Assembly: GCA_015058655.1 (NCBI GenBank)
Contig: SVBX01000001.1
Coordinates: 1-64,000 of the forward strand
Source of the DNA: Pseudoselenomonas ruminantium
GTDB lineage: Bacteria; Bacillota; Negativicutes; Selenomonadales; Selenomonadaceae
DNA length: 64,000 bases
Reading direction: 5' to 3'
Under the pieces are notes generated by a model that made no database searches, was not told where the DNA came from, and saw only the letters and a list, made by a program, of their open reading frames with translations. Of this stretch, positions 49,361 through 57,342 are shown piece by piece. The translations under genes were made by a program, and so were the position numbers. Within the stretch, counting starts at the first letter, position 1, and each line of letters opens with the position of its first letter.

Positions 49361-50665
49361 ATGTCTGAAAAAAACAACCTGCAAGAGCAGGCCCAGAACA
49401 TCATCCAGGCCAGCCGCCAGCAGGGCAATGGCAAGAATTTCCTGCTCTGGCTGGGTGCCCTGATCCTGGGCGCCATCCTGGGCTGGGTAGGCCCTGCCCC
49501 GCTGATCTCATTTTTTGATTTCATCGCCACGGTATTCACACGACTTTTCCAATTCATTGCCGTGCCCACCATCGCCCTGGCGGTCACCACCACCCTTTCG
49601 GGGCTGGGGGCCAGGAAAGAAACCCGCAAGATTTTTGCCAGGGCTCTGACCTATACCCTGCTTACCACCTTCTCTGCGGCTCTGGTGGGATTGCTGCTTT
49701 ACCTGTGGATAGAACCCAGCAATCTTCCCGCAGAAGCCATTGGCGCAGGAGCCAGTGCCGTGCCTCTGGACAAGGTTGGATCCCTGTCCTACACCGAGCA
49801 CTTCCTGAAGGTAATCCCCAATAATCTCCTGCAGCCCTTCCTGGCTGGCAATGTGCTGTCTGTCCTCTTCATCGCTGCCTCGGCAGGCCTGGGTCTGGCC
49901 TTCATGCCGGAAAGCGAGAACCGCGCCGTGCTGCTGAAGGGCATCGCAGGCCTGCAGGAGCTGCTTTTCACCTTGATTCGCGGCCTGCTCTACATCCTGC
50001 CCTTCGGCATTCTGGCTTTCTCCGCCCAGCTCGCTGCCCAGATTGAAGCAGGCGTCATCGTAGGCGCTCTGGGCAAATATGTGGCGGTGGTCATGGGTGG
50101 CAACCTCATCCAGTTCTTCCTGGTGCTGCCTATCTTTTTGGCCATCCGTGGCCTCAATCCCATCCAGGTGATGCGGAAGATGTCCCCGGCCATTGCCGTG
50201 GCTCTTTTCACCAAGAGCTCTGCTGCCACTCTCCCCGTGACTCTGACCACCGCCGAGGAAAATCTGAAAGTGAATCCCACAGTCTCCCGCTTCGTGCTGC
50301 CCATCTGCACCACCATCAACATGAACGGCTGCGCCGCCTTCATCCTGGTCACTTCCCTTTTCGTGATGCAGAATGCAGGCTTTGAGCTGACCCTGCCCAG
50401 CATGATTGCCTGGGTCTTCGTGGCAGTGCTGGCCGCCGTTGGCAACGCCGGCGTCCCCATGGGCTGCTACTTCCTGACTCTCTCCCTCATGTCGTCCATG
50501 GGCGCCCCCTTGGGACTGATGGGCATCATCCTGCCCATCTACGCCGTCATAGACATGATTGAGACAGCAGAGAATGTCTGGTCCGACTCCTGCGTCTGCG
50601 CCATGACTGACCATGATTTGAAAGACAAACTGCAGGAAGGCAATACCGCATCTACTACCATCTGA
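49361..50665 (+). CDS. Dicarboxylate/amino acid:cation symporter (DAACS family)
   Basis: 434-residue membrane carrier of the glutamate/aspartate/serine transporter family with about eight helices and two re-entrant hairpins. Seen: FIAVPTIALAVTTTLSGLG, the serine-rich hairpin ALFTKSSAATLPVTLTTAEENL, and the substrate/sodium segment LPICTTINMNGCAAFILVTSLFV. It is closest in feel to GltP/SstT-like members; substrate not assigned. Start ATG 49361 follows AAAGGAG; six upstream codons of the frame were dropped. It has its own promoter and terminator, so it is a single-gene unit. Confidence 0.9.
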   Translation: MSEKNNLQEQAQNIIQASRQQGNGKNFLLWLGALILGAILGWVGPAPLISFFDFIATVFTRLFQFIAVPTIALAVTTTLSGLGARKETRKIFARALTYTLLTTFSAALVGLLLYLWIEPSNLPAEAIGAGASAVPLDKVGSLSYTEHFLKVIPNNLLQPFLAGNVLSVLFIAASAGLGLAFMPESENRAVLLKGIAGLQELLFTLIRGLLYILPFGILAFSAQLAAQIEAGVIVGALGKYVAVVMGGNLIQFFLVLPIFLAIRGLNPIQVMRKMSPAIAVALFTKSSAATLPVTLTTAEENLKVNPTVSRFVLPICTTINMNGCAAFILVTSLFVMQNAGFELTLPSMIAWVFVAVLAAVGNAGVPMGCYFLTLSLMSSMGAPLGLMGIILPIYAVIDMIETAENVWSDSCVCAMTDHDLKDKLQEGNTASTTI

Positions 50666-50683
50666 AATCTTGCCTGGATATCC

Positions 50684-50718
50684 AAGCTTCTCTGCCCAAG
50701 CGGCAGAGAAGCTTTTTT
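50684..50718 (+). terminator. Terminator of the DAACS symporter gene
   Basis: 13-bp arms AAGCTTCTCTGCC / GGCAGAGAAGCTT, 5-nt loop, followed by TTTT. Confidence 0.9.
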
Positions 50719-50730
50719 CCTACCCAAGAC

Positions 50731-50764
50731 CTATCGACAAAATCTGACCATTGGCGTTATAATA
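50731..50764 (+). repeat. R1 left-end fragment (inverted) with promoter, upstream of the rubredoxin gene
   Basis: Reverse complement of the first ~34 bases of R1 copy A. It supplies TCGACA (50734-50739), 18-nt spacer and TATAAT (50758-50763), 46 nt before the start codon of the flavin reductase-rubredoxin gene, the same geometry as at other copies but on the opposite strand. Confidence 0.7.
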
Positions 50765-50808
50765 TTAAGCAGATATATCTGAATTTTCTCTTGACAGGAG
50801 GGCCGCTT

Positions 50809-51423
50809 ATGAATCCCAAAGCCATGTTCAATATTTCCTATGGTCTCTATGTGCTCACTGCCAATCTGGATGGCAAAGACAACGGCTGCATCATCAACAC
50901 CGTCACCCAGGTGACCTCTGACCCCAACCAGATCACCATTGCCGTGAACAAGGCCAACTATACCCGTGATATGATTGCCCAAAGCAAAAAATTCACCGCC
51001 TCCATCATCAGCCAGCAGGCAGATTTTGAGCTGTTCAAGCGCTTCGGCTTCCAATCCGGGAAGACTACGGACAAGTTTGCAGGCTTCTCTGCCACCCGCC
51101 GCCTGCCCAACGAAGCCCTGCTCATCACCGAGGGCACCAATGCCTATATCTCAGGCTATGTCACCCAGGAAATAGACCTGGGCACCCACAGCCTCTTCAT
51201 CGCCAGCGTCACCGACATGGATGTGCTGAACGATACCCCCGCCGCTACCTACACCTACTACCATCAGCACATCAAACCGAAACCCCAGGCAGCCCCCAAG
51301 AAGGAGGGCAAGACCATCTGGCGCTGCACCATCTGCGGCTACGAATACGAAGGTGACGAACTGCCCGCAGACTTCATCTGCCCCATCTGCAAGCACCCCG
51401 CCTCGGATTTTGAGAAGGTATGA
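50809..51423 (+). CDS. Flavin reductase-rubredoxin fusion (high-molecular-weight rubredoxin type)
   Basis: 204-residue two-domain redox protein. Residues about 1-150 form a split-barrel FMN reductase domain (MFNISYGLYVLTANLDGKDNGCIINTVTQVTS, ISQQADFELFKRFGFQSGK). After a Lys/Pro-rich linker, residues about 165-204 are a rubredoxin with both iron knuckles, CTICGYEYEG and CPICKHP. Proteins of this layout (Hrb) pass electrons from NAD(P)H to flavodiiron proteins that remove oxygen or nitric oxide in anaerobes, a probable role here. Start ATG 50809 follows AGGAGGG. Its promoter appears to be an R1 fragment. Confidence 0.92.
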   Translation: MNPKAMFNISYGLYVLTANLDGKDNGCIINTVTQVTSDPNQITIAVNKANYTRDMIAQSKKFTASIISQQADFELFKRFGFQSGKTTDKFAGFSATRRLPNEALLITEGTNAYISGYVTQEIDLGTHSLFIASVTDMDVLNDTPAATYTYYHQHIKPKPQAAPKKEGKTIWRCTICGYEYEGDELPADFICPICKHPASDFEKV

Positions 51424-51451
51424 CCTGTCCAGCGAAAAACAGTTTCCAAAT

Positions 51452-51483
51452 GAAAAACAGCCTCACACCGAGGCTGTTTTTCA
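51452..51483. terminator. Bidirectional terminator between the rubredoxin and methyltransferase genes
   Basis: GAAAAACAGCCTC / GAGGCTGTTTTTC, 5-nt loop, T5 on both strands; it overlaps the methyltransferase stop codon. Confidence 0.9.
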
Positions 51484-52233
51484 TTTTCTGGCTGCTATGC
51501 AGAATAGCGGCACCTTATCAAATTGCATTTCTTCATCCATATGAACTCGTGGCCCTATATCTTCCTCAACTGTCACCTGCATGCCCAGGCTCTCCAAATA
51601 TACCTTATCCCAACCGGGGCGCCGGTGATTGCTTATCATAAGCTCGTCTTTGATATCATTGCACTCCGTCACCAGTTCCTTGCGGATGCCTGCATGGACA
51701 TCTATGGGGTCATCCTTCTGCCCGAAGGAAACCATGCCATAATCAGAATCAAAGTTCAAAAGAAGCCCGCCGGGCTTCAGCACCCGCTGCCACTCTCTGT
51801 AGGCCTCAATCACATCCGGCAGAGTCCAGGTAAGATTGCGAGTCACAATTGCATCAAAAGACTCTCCTGCAAAGCTGAGTGCCTGGGCATTCTCCTTGCA
51901 GAACTCCACCGAGCAGCCAGCCGCCAGGGCATTCTGCTTGGCCTGATGGAGCATCTCCCCGGACATATCCACCCCGGTCACCTTATGCCCCAGCTTCGCC
52001 AGCAGTATAGCCAAAAAACCAGCTCCGGTGCCCACATCCAGCACCTTCAAAGACTTCGCCGGCAGCTTCTCCGCCAGCACCCCGCTCCAGGCCGCCCCGC
52101 AAGGCCCCGAAAGCTCCTTCAAACGCAGCCTGCTGAAATCCCCGCTGCGCTCATCCCAGTAGGCCTCTATCTGCTCATTGAGCCTTGCTTCCTGCTCATA
52201 TGCAGCTTCCCTTTGAAGAAGATTCGACTTCAC
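51481..52233 (-). CDS. Class I SAM-dependent methyltransferase
   Basis: 250-residue Rossmann-fold methyltransferase of unknown substrate. SAM-binding VLDVGTGAGFLAILLAKLGHKVTGVDMS (about 67-94), then FDAIVTRNLTWTLPD and VLKPGGLLLNFDSDYG are typical of the UbiE/small-molecule group. The N-terminus YWDERSGDFSRLRLKEL resembles methyltransferases that act on small metabolites or metallophores. GTG 52233 has GGGGG 7 nt upstream, GTG 52239 is the alternative. It is the last ordinary gene before the accessory island. Confidence 0.85.
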   Translation of the reverse strand: MKSNLLQREAAYEQEARLNEQIEAYWDERSGDFSRLRLKELSGPCGAAWSGVLAEKLPAKSLKVLDVGTGAGFLAILLAKLGHKVTGVDMSGEMLHQAKQNALAAGCSVEFCKENAQALSFAGESFDAIVTRNLTWTLPDVIEAYREWQRVLKPGGLLLNFDSDYGMVSFGQKDDPIDVHAGIRKELVTECNDIKDELMISNHRRPGWDKVYLESLGMQVTVEEDIGPRVHMDEEMQFDKVPLFCIAARK

Positions 52234-52239
52234 AATCAC

Positions 52240-52504
52240 ACCCCCAGAATATTTTAGCTACCTGCTATTTTATCCTAATAAGGCGGAAAAAATAAGCCTC
52301 CCTGGGGGTTATTGGGAATATGTCTGTCCTTATGGTGCTTCAAAAGCCTAAATATTCTTTACGCTCTAAGGATTTCACTATATTCACCTCTAATTAGCAT
52401 TTATTCCATATATAATATGCTTTAGCATAAATATGGATTTTATTCCACATTTACGCTAAAAGTAGCATAAAGGAAGAAAGTCGATTTCATCCCATAGCAG
52501 GCCC
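52240..52504. other. AT-rich intergenic stretch at the island edge
   Basis: No gene seen. Contains imperfect dyads of TAGCATAAA / TTTATGCTA type (52396-52470) and a short GC hairpin near 52300. It may mark the left boundary of the accessory segment. Confidence 0.5.
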
Positions 52505-53239
52505 TTAACGCAATCCTTTCGCCGTCCACAGAAAATTTCCGCTCTCCTGCACCTTGTCACCAGGAAACGCCTCTTTGACTTCGGCTTTGAGTTCGTCCAT
52601 GCTGCGGGCAATAGAAAAGACACCCTGTCTAATAGAGTGCCCTTTCGGTATCGGGAACTTCCCCGACTTCTCATATTCATCAATTTTGTCGTACATCCGG
52701 CGGTACTCGCCCGGAATTTCTGCTACGCTTCCATTATTTCTTTTACTTCTGAGGGAGTCAAGGATCCGTTGCATATCTCTTGCAAGATAGCTTCCCTCTC
52801 TGAGTAATCCTCTGTTGCGTAGAAGTCTTTCCAGGTTGCGGATGTTTTCTTCTGTTGAGTGTTCTTCTCTTGTTTGGTTGGCATCGTCTCTCGCCTCCCT
52901 CAAAGCGTTGAATAAATCCACTGCTTTCTGTGTAACCTTTTTGACAGACTGGTAAGAACGCTCAAACACCGTAAGTAATGATGCTGTCTTGCGATTACGC
53001 TCGTCCAAGAACAACTCTCTGGCCTCGCCAAAGGACATATCATCAGTGATTTTGTCTAATGCTCTGCTCTCATTGTAGGTTAAGTTATCAGAATTGTCAA
53101 GCGAGTATTTTCTGTTGCTCGAAGTTTTTTCTTCCTGGGCTTCCCCCTTCGGTGCCTTCTTATATTCTATCTCGTCAACTTCCGGCGACTCCTTCACGCC
53201 CTTTGGTGCCGTTATCATCGGCAGCCCTTGGGTGTCCAT
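52505..53239 (-). CDS. Phage-derived hypothetical protein (C-terminal part of a decayed gene)
   Basis: About 244 residues, not assigned to a family. It opens with MDTQGLPMITAPKGVKESPE, then charged helical sequence including NRKYSLDNSDNLTYNESRAL, SFGEARELFLDERNRKTASL and ERLLRNRGLLREGSYLARDM. The style (KYSLD... linker, helical repeats, no known catalytic motif) is that of large phage or mobile-element polyvalent proteins. The upstream DNA (53243-53487) still encodes related protein in other frames with stops between, so this is probably the 3' part of a broken gene. The ATG chosen has no convincing ribosome site. Confidence 0.5.
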   Translation of the reverse strand: MDTQGLPMITAPKGVKESPEVDEIEYKKAPKGEAQEEKTSSNRKYSLDNSDNLTYNESRALDKITDDMSFGEARELFLDERNRKTASLLTVFERSYQSVKKVTQKAVDLFNALREARDDANQTREEHSTEENIRNLERLLRNRGLLREGSYLARDMQRILDSLRSKRNNGSVAEIPGEYRRMYDKIDEYEKSGKFPIPKGHSIRQGVFSIARSMDELKAEVKEAFPGDKVQESGNFLWTAKGLR

Positions 53240-53242
53240 CAC

Positions 53243-53487
53243 CTTCTGACACGGATAAGTCCTTGTATTGTCCTACCCGTTCAGTTTCACTTTCACATAG
53301 ACAGTATCATCCGGGTTGACCTGTAACCCTCGATTGTGCCCTTCTTGACATCGACTATTACATCAGACATTACAGGTACACACTCTACAAACCACTGCGG
53401 AGGCAGCGTGGGATTCTTACCCAAACCATCCCAAAGGTTATTAAGGAATCCCCCGTAAGTATGGGCAAAGCAGGCAAAATAAAGCTA
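53243..53487 (-). pseudogene. Frameshifted upstream remnant of the phage-like gene
   Basis: Minus-strand frames give protein-like stretches such as HTYGGFLNNLWDGLGKNPTL, PPQWFVECVPVMSDVIVDVK and, in a shifted frame, LQVNPDDTVYVKVKLNG ended by TAG. They lead into the 52505-53239 frame but need at least one frameshift (near 53325) and a stop-codon readthrough (near 53280). The left end is cut by the CRISPR array. Confidence 0.5.
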
Positions 53488-53539
53488 AACAGAAATCACC
53501 GGCATACTACTCACTCAAGAGCTATACCGATACCACAGG

Positions 53540-54115
53540 CGGATCATACCCGCGCGTACGGGGCATGATTCATTCGCCAACCAACATATAAATTCCGGTT
53601 CATCCCCACATGCGTGGGGCATACGCGTAGGCGCTACCGGCAGGACCGTCGATGCACGGTTCATCCCCACATGCGTGGGGCATACCACATACTCATAACT
53701 GATACTGTCGAACAGGAACGGTCCATCCCCACATGCGTGGGGCATACAGCCATTAACAGATTTAATCCGGGAGGCTATGCGGTTCATCCCCACATGCGTG
53801 GGGCATACTCTCTGCTAGGACGCTTCTGGTCATACTCTACCGGTTCATCCCCACATGCGTGGGGCATACAAGAATCCTTATTTCATGCGGCCTGCGGGAC
53901 TTCGGTTCATCCCCACATGCGTGGGGCATACGCTTGGTGGCTCCTTATTCTGTTCCTGTTTGCCGGTTCATCCCCACATGCGTGGGGCATACAGCCACGG
54001 CCTATTCCCATGCGGATATTCTGACGGTTCATCCCCACATGCGTGGGGCATACGATATGGGACACCTTGGAAGTCTGGCTGTAGTTCGGTTCATCCCCAC
54101 ATGCGTGGGGCATAC
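53540..54115 (-). CRISPR. CRISPR array, type I-E-like repeat, nine repeats plus one degenerate
   Basis: 29-bp repeats (minus strand GTATGCCCCACGCATG... ending GATGAACCG) begin at 53596, 53657, 53719, 53780, 53841, 53903, 53964, 54025 and 54087. The eight spacers are 32 or 33 bp. The repeat at 53719 has one change. A strongly degenerate repeat lies at 53540-53568, with only 27 bp to its neighbour. The repeat is of the E. coli type I-E class (CCCC...GGGG stem, GAACCG end). By analogy the array is read on the minus strand with the leader at the high-coordinate end; the worn repeat is then at the old, distal end. No cas gene is in the window. Confidence 0.97.
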
Positions 54116-54342
54116 GATTCGTACCATCTAAAGATAATTTCCCCCATAATGACCTTGCCTGAGGAGATAGTCCTCTTACGCCATCTTCCATAATCAAGAC
54201 TCCAAATACACATAAATTCTATCAAATAAAAAATGATTCATGCTCAAGCAATCCATTTTCTCTTTCTGTAAACCTTGTCAGTTACTTCTACACACAGTCA
54301 GTTTTTCCTGCCACTAAAGGAAAATGGCTAATCATACACAGC
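54116..54342. other. Presumed CRISPR leader and intergenic stretch
   Basis: AT-rich DNA next to the intact end of the array, with runs such as ATAAATTCTATC and AAATAAAAAATG. No reading frame or cas gene is seen. It is the expected place for the array promoter and leader if the array is read on the minus strand. Confidence 0.5.
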
Positions 54343-54386
54343 AAAAAGGTTTCGACTATGAACCTTTATTAGGCTCCGTCGAAACC
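54343..54386 (-). terminator. Terminator downstream of the rlmD partial copy
   Basis: Minus strand GGTTTCGAC / GTCGAAACC stem with a 21-nt loop, followed by TTTTTG. Confidence 0.75.
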
Positions 54387-54413
54387 CTTTATTTTCAAAG
54401 TTTCTCAACTCTC

Positions 54414-54912
54414 TTATTCATCTTTCCTTGTCAACAGGCAGACATTCTCCACATGTGAAGTATTGGGGAACATATCCACTGGCTGCACCTTCCGGGCCTT
54501 GTACCCCAGTTCATCCAGCACCGCGATATCCCTGGCCAGGGTGGCGGGATTGCAGGAGACATAGACTATGCGCTCCGGCTGCATGTCGGCGAAGGTCTTC
54601 AGCACCGTCTCTGTACAGCCTGCCCTGGGGGGATCTACCACTACCACATCGGCCCGAATGCCCTGCTTGTAGAGGCGGGGCATTACCTGGGTGGCATCGC
54701 CTACGATGAATTCGGCGTTGCGCACATTGTTGTCCCTGGCGTTCTTCTGGGCATCCTATATGGCGGGCTTCACGATTTCGATGCCGATGACCTCTCTGGC
54801 CTTCTGGGCCAGAAACAGGGTGATGGTGCCGGTGCCGCAGTAGGCGTCAATGACGGTTTCCTCCCCCTTGAGGTTGGCATATTCCAGCGCCTTGTTGTAG
54901 AGGACTTCCGCC
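54414..54912 (-). pseudogene. Decaying partial second copy of rlmD (3' third)
   Basis: About 445 bp nearly identical (about 15 mismatches by eye) to the 3' part of the intact rlmD (56025-56470). It keeps [35 protein letters not shown] and the [10 protein letters not shown] motif, but a CAG-to-TAG change makes an in-frame stop (54756-54758). The 5' two-thirds are missing: similarity stops exactly where an R1 repeat begins (54913). The last codons differ from the intact gene ([12 protein letters not shown]). Confidence 0.9.
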
Positions 54913-55029
54913 TAAGCAAAATCTTCCAATCAGCGTTTCAACAAAGCTGGAAATATTAGCTCACCGCCTGTTATGATATGAGCCACCCTCAGTTACAGAG
55001 CTAGGAGACATCTTATTCCGAGTTATAAG
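54913..55029 (-). repeat. R1 repeat, copy D (left end truncated)
   Basis: Starts inside the TTTTGC stem (TAAGCAAAATCTTCC) and runs to TTCCGAGTTATAAG. It joins the rlmD partial copy on the left and shares its right-end TTATAAG with copy E, so D and E are in tandem. Confidence 0.8.
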
Positions 55030-55164
55030 GCCATTGTTCCAGTTTTGCCGTAGGCAAAACCTCCTCTTGGCCTTTCAACGAGGCGGGAGATATTAACTCG
55101 CCGCCTGTTAGTAGTTTGCCGCCCCCACTTATGGAAGTGGGGGACATCTTGTACTCGTTATAAT
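55023..55164 (-). repeat. R1 repeat, copy E (fused to the 3' end of a coding gene)
   Basis: Left end TTATAAGGCCATTGTTCC, right end GTACTCGTTATAAT, all three internal stems present. Its right ~36 bases form the last codons and stop of the 55129-55719 gene. Confidence 0.85.
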
Positions 55165-55719
55165 CTGGAATGCCTCGACCTCTTTATATTCTTTATCTCT
55201 GATGTACTTATCGTGATCGTCCTTTTCTTTCATAACTGTATACGAAATAGCAATGTATGCCCTATCATCCTTGTCAGCTAAGATTAAGGAACATTCTTTC
55301 GCCAGAAAAAGGTTACTATAAAGCCCATGTTCCTCATTATGCCAGTATATAATAAAATCAGCACGTATATTCGATTCTTTCTGTCTCATAAAATAGAACT
55401 TGTAAATCGAACCACTTACCAGGAGATGAGTTACCTCCATAAACTTCTCAATGCGATTACGCATTTGTCTATACTGCGTAGCATTATATTTTCTCATCGT
55501 AGCAATAGTCAAAGTACCATCCTGAATCTTCTTATACCCTCGGATACCAACGAATTCCTTATTCTTTGGAAAAATGTGCTGTATACCAAGCAGATGGCAC
55601 AAATTCTCTTTGTGAAAAGCCAGATCGATAACTTGTCCGCCACGCAATTTATACCGAAATATTCTGTTTTCGAGATTATCTATGTAAAATTGCTGAATCT
55701 CTTGCAACGATATTGCCAT
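55129..55719 (-). CDS. PBECR4-like domain protein (phage-associated)
   Basis: 196-residue protein that resembles PBECR4-type domains (phage relatives of barnase/EndoU/colicin nucleases): IFRYKLRGGQVIDLAFHKENLCHLLGIQHIFPKN near the N-terminus, with the CHLLGI core, and SLILADKDDRAYIAISYTVMKEKDDH near the C-terminus. Nuclease activity is only inferred. ATG 55719 follows AAGGA. The last ~10 residues (ITSTRCPPLP) and the stop codon come from the right end of R1 copy E, so the native C-terminus has been altered by insertion. It lies between the two rlmD copies and is low in GC compared with its neighbours, which suggests transfer. Confidence 0.6.
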   Translation of the reverse strand: MAISLQEIQQFYIDNLENRIFRYKLRGGQVIDLAFHKENLCHLLGIQHIFPKNKEFVGIRGYKKIQDGTLTIATMRKYNATQYRQMRNRIEKFMEVTHLLVSGSIYKFYFMRQKESNIRADFIIYWHNEEHGLYSNLFLAKECSLILADKDDRAYIAISYTVMKEKDDHDKYIRDKEYKEVEAFQIITSTRCPPLP

Positions 55720-55741
55720 CAAAGAATCCTTCCAAATAGCA

Positions 55742-55765
55742 AAAGGAGGCTTCTCAGCCTCCCTT
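55742..55765 (-). terminator. Weak terminator upstream of the PBECR4-like gene
   Basis: AAAGGAGGCT-type stem with AGCCTCC and TTTT on the minus strand; it could end transcription coming from rlmD. Bases 55766-55959 hold no gene. Confidence 0.45.
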
Positions 55766-55959
55766 TAGTGTTCATGCTAGATGACAAGCTTGTACTGTAC
55801 AGCCCAAGCCAGGCCAAGTCTCCAGTGTATATTTATTGTCCCCAAGGGCATCGCCCCTCTTGACTGGAAGGGATGGCGTGGGTCATCCGTCCGCACCATA
55901 TGTTTTCTAAGTACATGATAGCAGAAAAAAGCGAATCTGTCAAAACATCCCTAATAAAA

Positions 55960-57342
55960 TCAACGGTTACGGGAATCGATTCTTTGTAGCAATGTTACGC
56001 ACTCCACATGTGAAGTATTGGGAAACATATCCACCGGCTGCACCTTCCGGGCCTTGTACCCCAGTTCATCCAGCACCGCGATATCCCTGGCCAGGGTGGC
56101 GGGATTGCAGGAGACATATACTATGCGCTCCGGCTGCATGTCGGCGAAGGTCTTCAGCACTGTCTCTGTGCAGCCTGCCCTGGGGGGATCTACCACTACC
56201 ACATCGGCCCGGATGCCCTGTTTGTAGAGGCGGGGCATGACCTGGGTGGCATCGCCTACGATGAATTCGGCGTTGCGCACATTGTTGTCCCTGGCGTTCT
56301 TCTGGGCATCCTGTATGGCGGGCTTCACGATTTCGATGCCGATGACCTCTCTAGCCTTTTGGGCCAGGAACAGGGTGATAGTGCCGGTGCCGCAGTAGGC
56401 GTCAATGACAGTCTCCTCTCCCTTGAGGTTGGCATATTCCAGCGCCTTGTTGTAGAGGACTTCCGCCTGGACGGTGTTTACCTGGAAGAAGGAACGGGGG
56501 GAAATGTGGAAGTTCAGCCGTCCCAGACCGTCCTGAATGGTGGGACGCCCCCACAGGAGCTTGGTGTCCCTGCCCATGATGACATTGTTGCGATAGGTCT
56601 GGATATTCTGGTGAATGCTGACCACCTTGGGCAGCCTTGAGCGCAGCATCTTGACGAATTCCTTTTCCCTGGGCAGGGTCTTGGTGGCGGTGACAATCAC
56701 CACCATGATATCCCCATGCTTGCCCACGCGGCCCACCACATGGCGCAGGACGCCGGTGTGCTTGTCCTCGTTGTATACGGGAATGTTCAATTTGGTGACG
56801 ATTTCCCTTACGGCATTCACCACCTCATTGTTGCCCTCTTTCTGGATATGGCAGTCCGCAGTGTCGATAATCCTATGGCTCCCCTGGGCAAAGCAGCCAA
56901 TGACGGTCTTGCCCTTTTCCCTGCCAATGGGGAACTGCATCTTGTTGCGGTAGTTCCAAGGGGTAGCCGCCCCCAGAGTCGGCTCCACGAACAGGTCAGG
57001 CTGCTTGCCAATACGGGTCACGGCATCAATGACCTGCTGGCGCTTGGCCTTCAGCTGTGCCTCATAGCTGAGGTGCTGGAGCTGGCAGCCGCCGCATTCC
57101 TTGTAAATTGGGCAGACAGGCTCCACCCGGTCTCCGCTCTGGCGGAGGATTTCCAGCAATTTGCCCGTGGCATAGGTTTTCTTGACTTCCGTAATGCGCG
57201 CCTTGACCTTTTCACCCGGCAGGGCGTAGGGCACGAAGACAGTGAAATCCTCATAGCGCCCCACCCCTTCGCCGCTGGTGCCCAGAGTGTTTATCTCAAT
57301 CTCGTAAATCTGTCCCTGCTGGACAGGTATCTTGCCTTTCAT
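55960..57342 (-). CDS. rlmD: 23S rRNA (uracil-C5)-methyltransferase, RlmD/RlmCD family
   Basis: 460-residue SAM-dependent m5U methyltransferase of 23S rRNA. An N-terminal TRAM domain (about 8-65) is followed by the Fe-S cysteines CPIYKECGGCQLQHL. The catalytic domain has [31 protein letters not shown] (SAM site), [10 protein letters not shown] (nucleophile Cys) and [11 protein letters not shown]. The length is normal. ATG 57342 overlaps the gph stop codon (ATGA), so translation is coupled. A partial, decaying second copy of its 3' third lies at 54.4-54.9 kb. Confidence 0.94.
   Translation of the reverse strand: MKGKIPVQQGQIYEIEINTLGTSGEGVGRYEDFTVFVPYALPGEKVKARITEVKKTYATGKLLEILRQSGDRVEPVCPIYKECGGCQLQHLSYEAQLKAKRQQVIDAVTRIGKQPDLFVEPTLGAATPWNYRNKMQFPIGREKGKTVIGCFAQGSHRIIDTADCHIQKEGNNEVVNAVREIVTKLNIPVYNEDKHTGVLRHVVGRVGKHGDIMVVIVTATKTLPREKEFVKMLRSRLPKVVSIHQNIQTYRNNVIMGRDTKLLWGRPTIQDGLGRLNFHISPRSFFQVNTVQAEVLYNKALEYANLKGEETVIDAYCGTGTITLFLAQKAREVIGIEIVKPAIQDAQKNARDNNVRNAEFIVGDATQVMPRLYKQGIRADVVVVDPPRAGCTETVLKTFADMQPERIVYVSCNPATLARDIAVLDELGYKARKVQPVDMFPNTSHVECVTLLQRIDSRNR

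Noticed and set aside
53614-54197. Overlapping plus- and minus-strand reading frames with repeated HPHMRGAY / IPTCVGHT / MPHACGDEP motifs
   Set aside because: These are translations of the CRISPR repeats themselves; they have no ribosome sites and no gene-like composition.
52240-55959. cas genes or a defence operon around the CRISPR array
   Set aside because: No helicase, Cascade or Cas1/Cas2 motifs in any frame; only a decayed phage-like gene, an rlmD fragment and a PBECR4-like gene are present.
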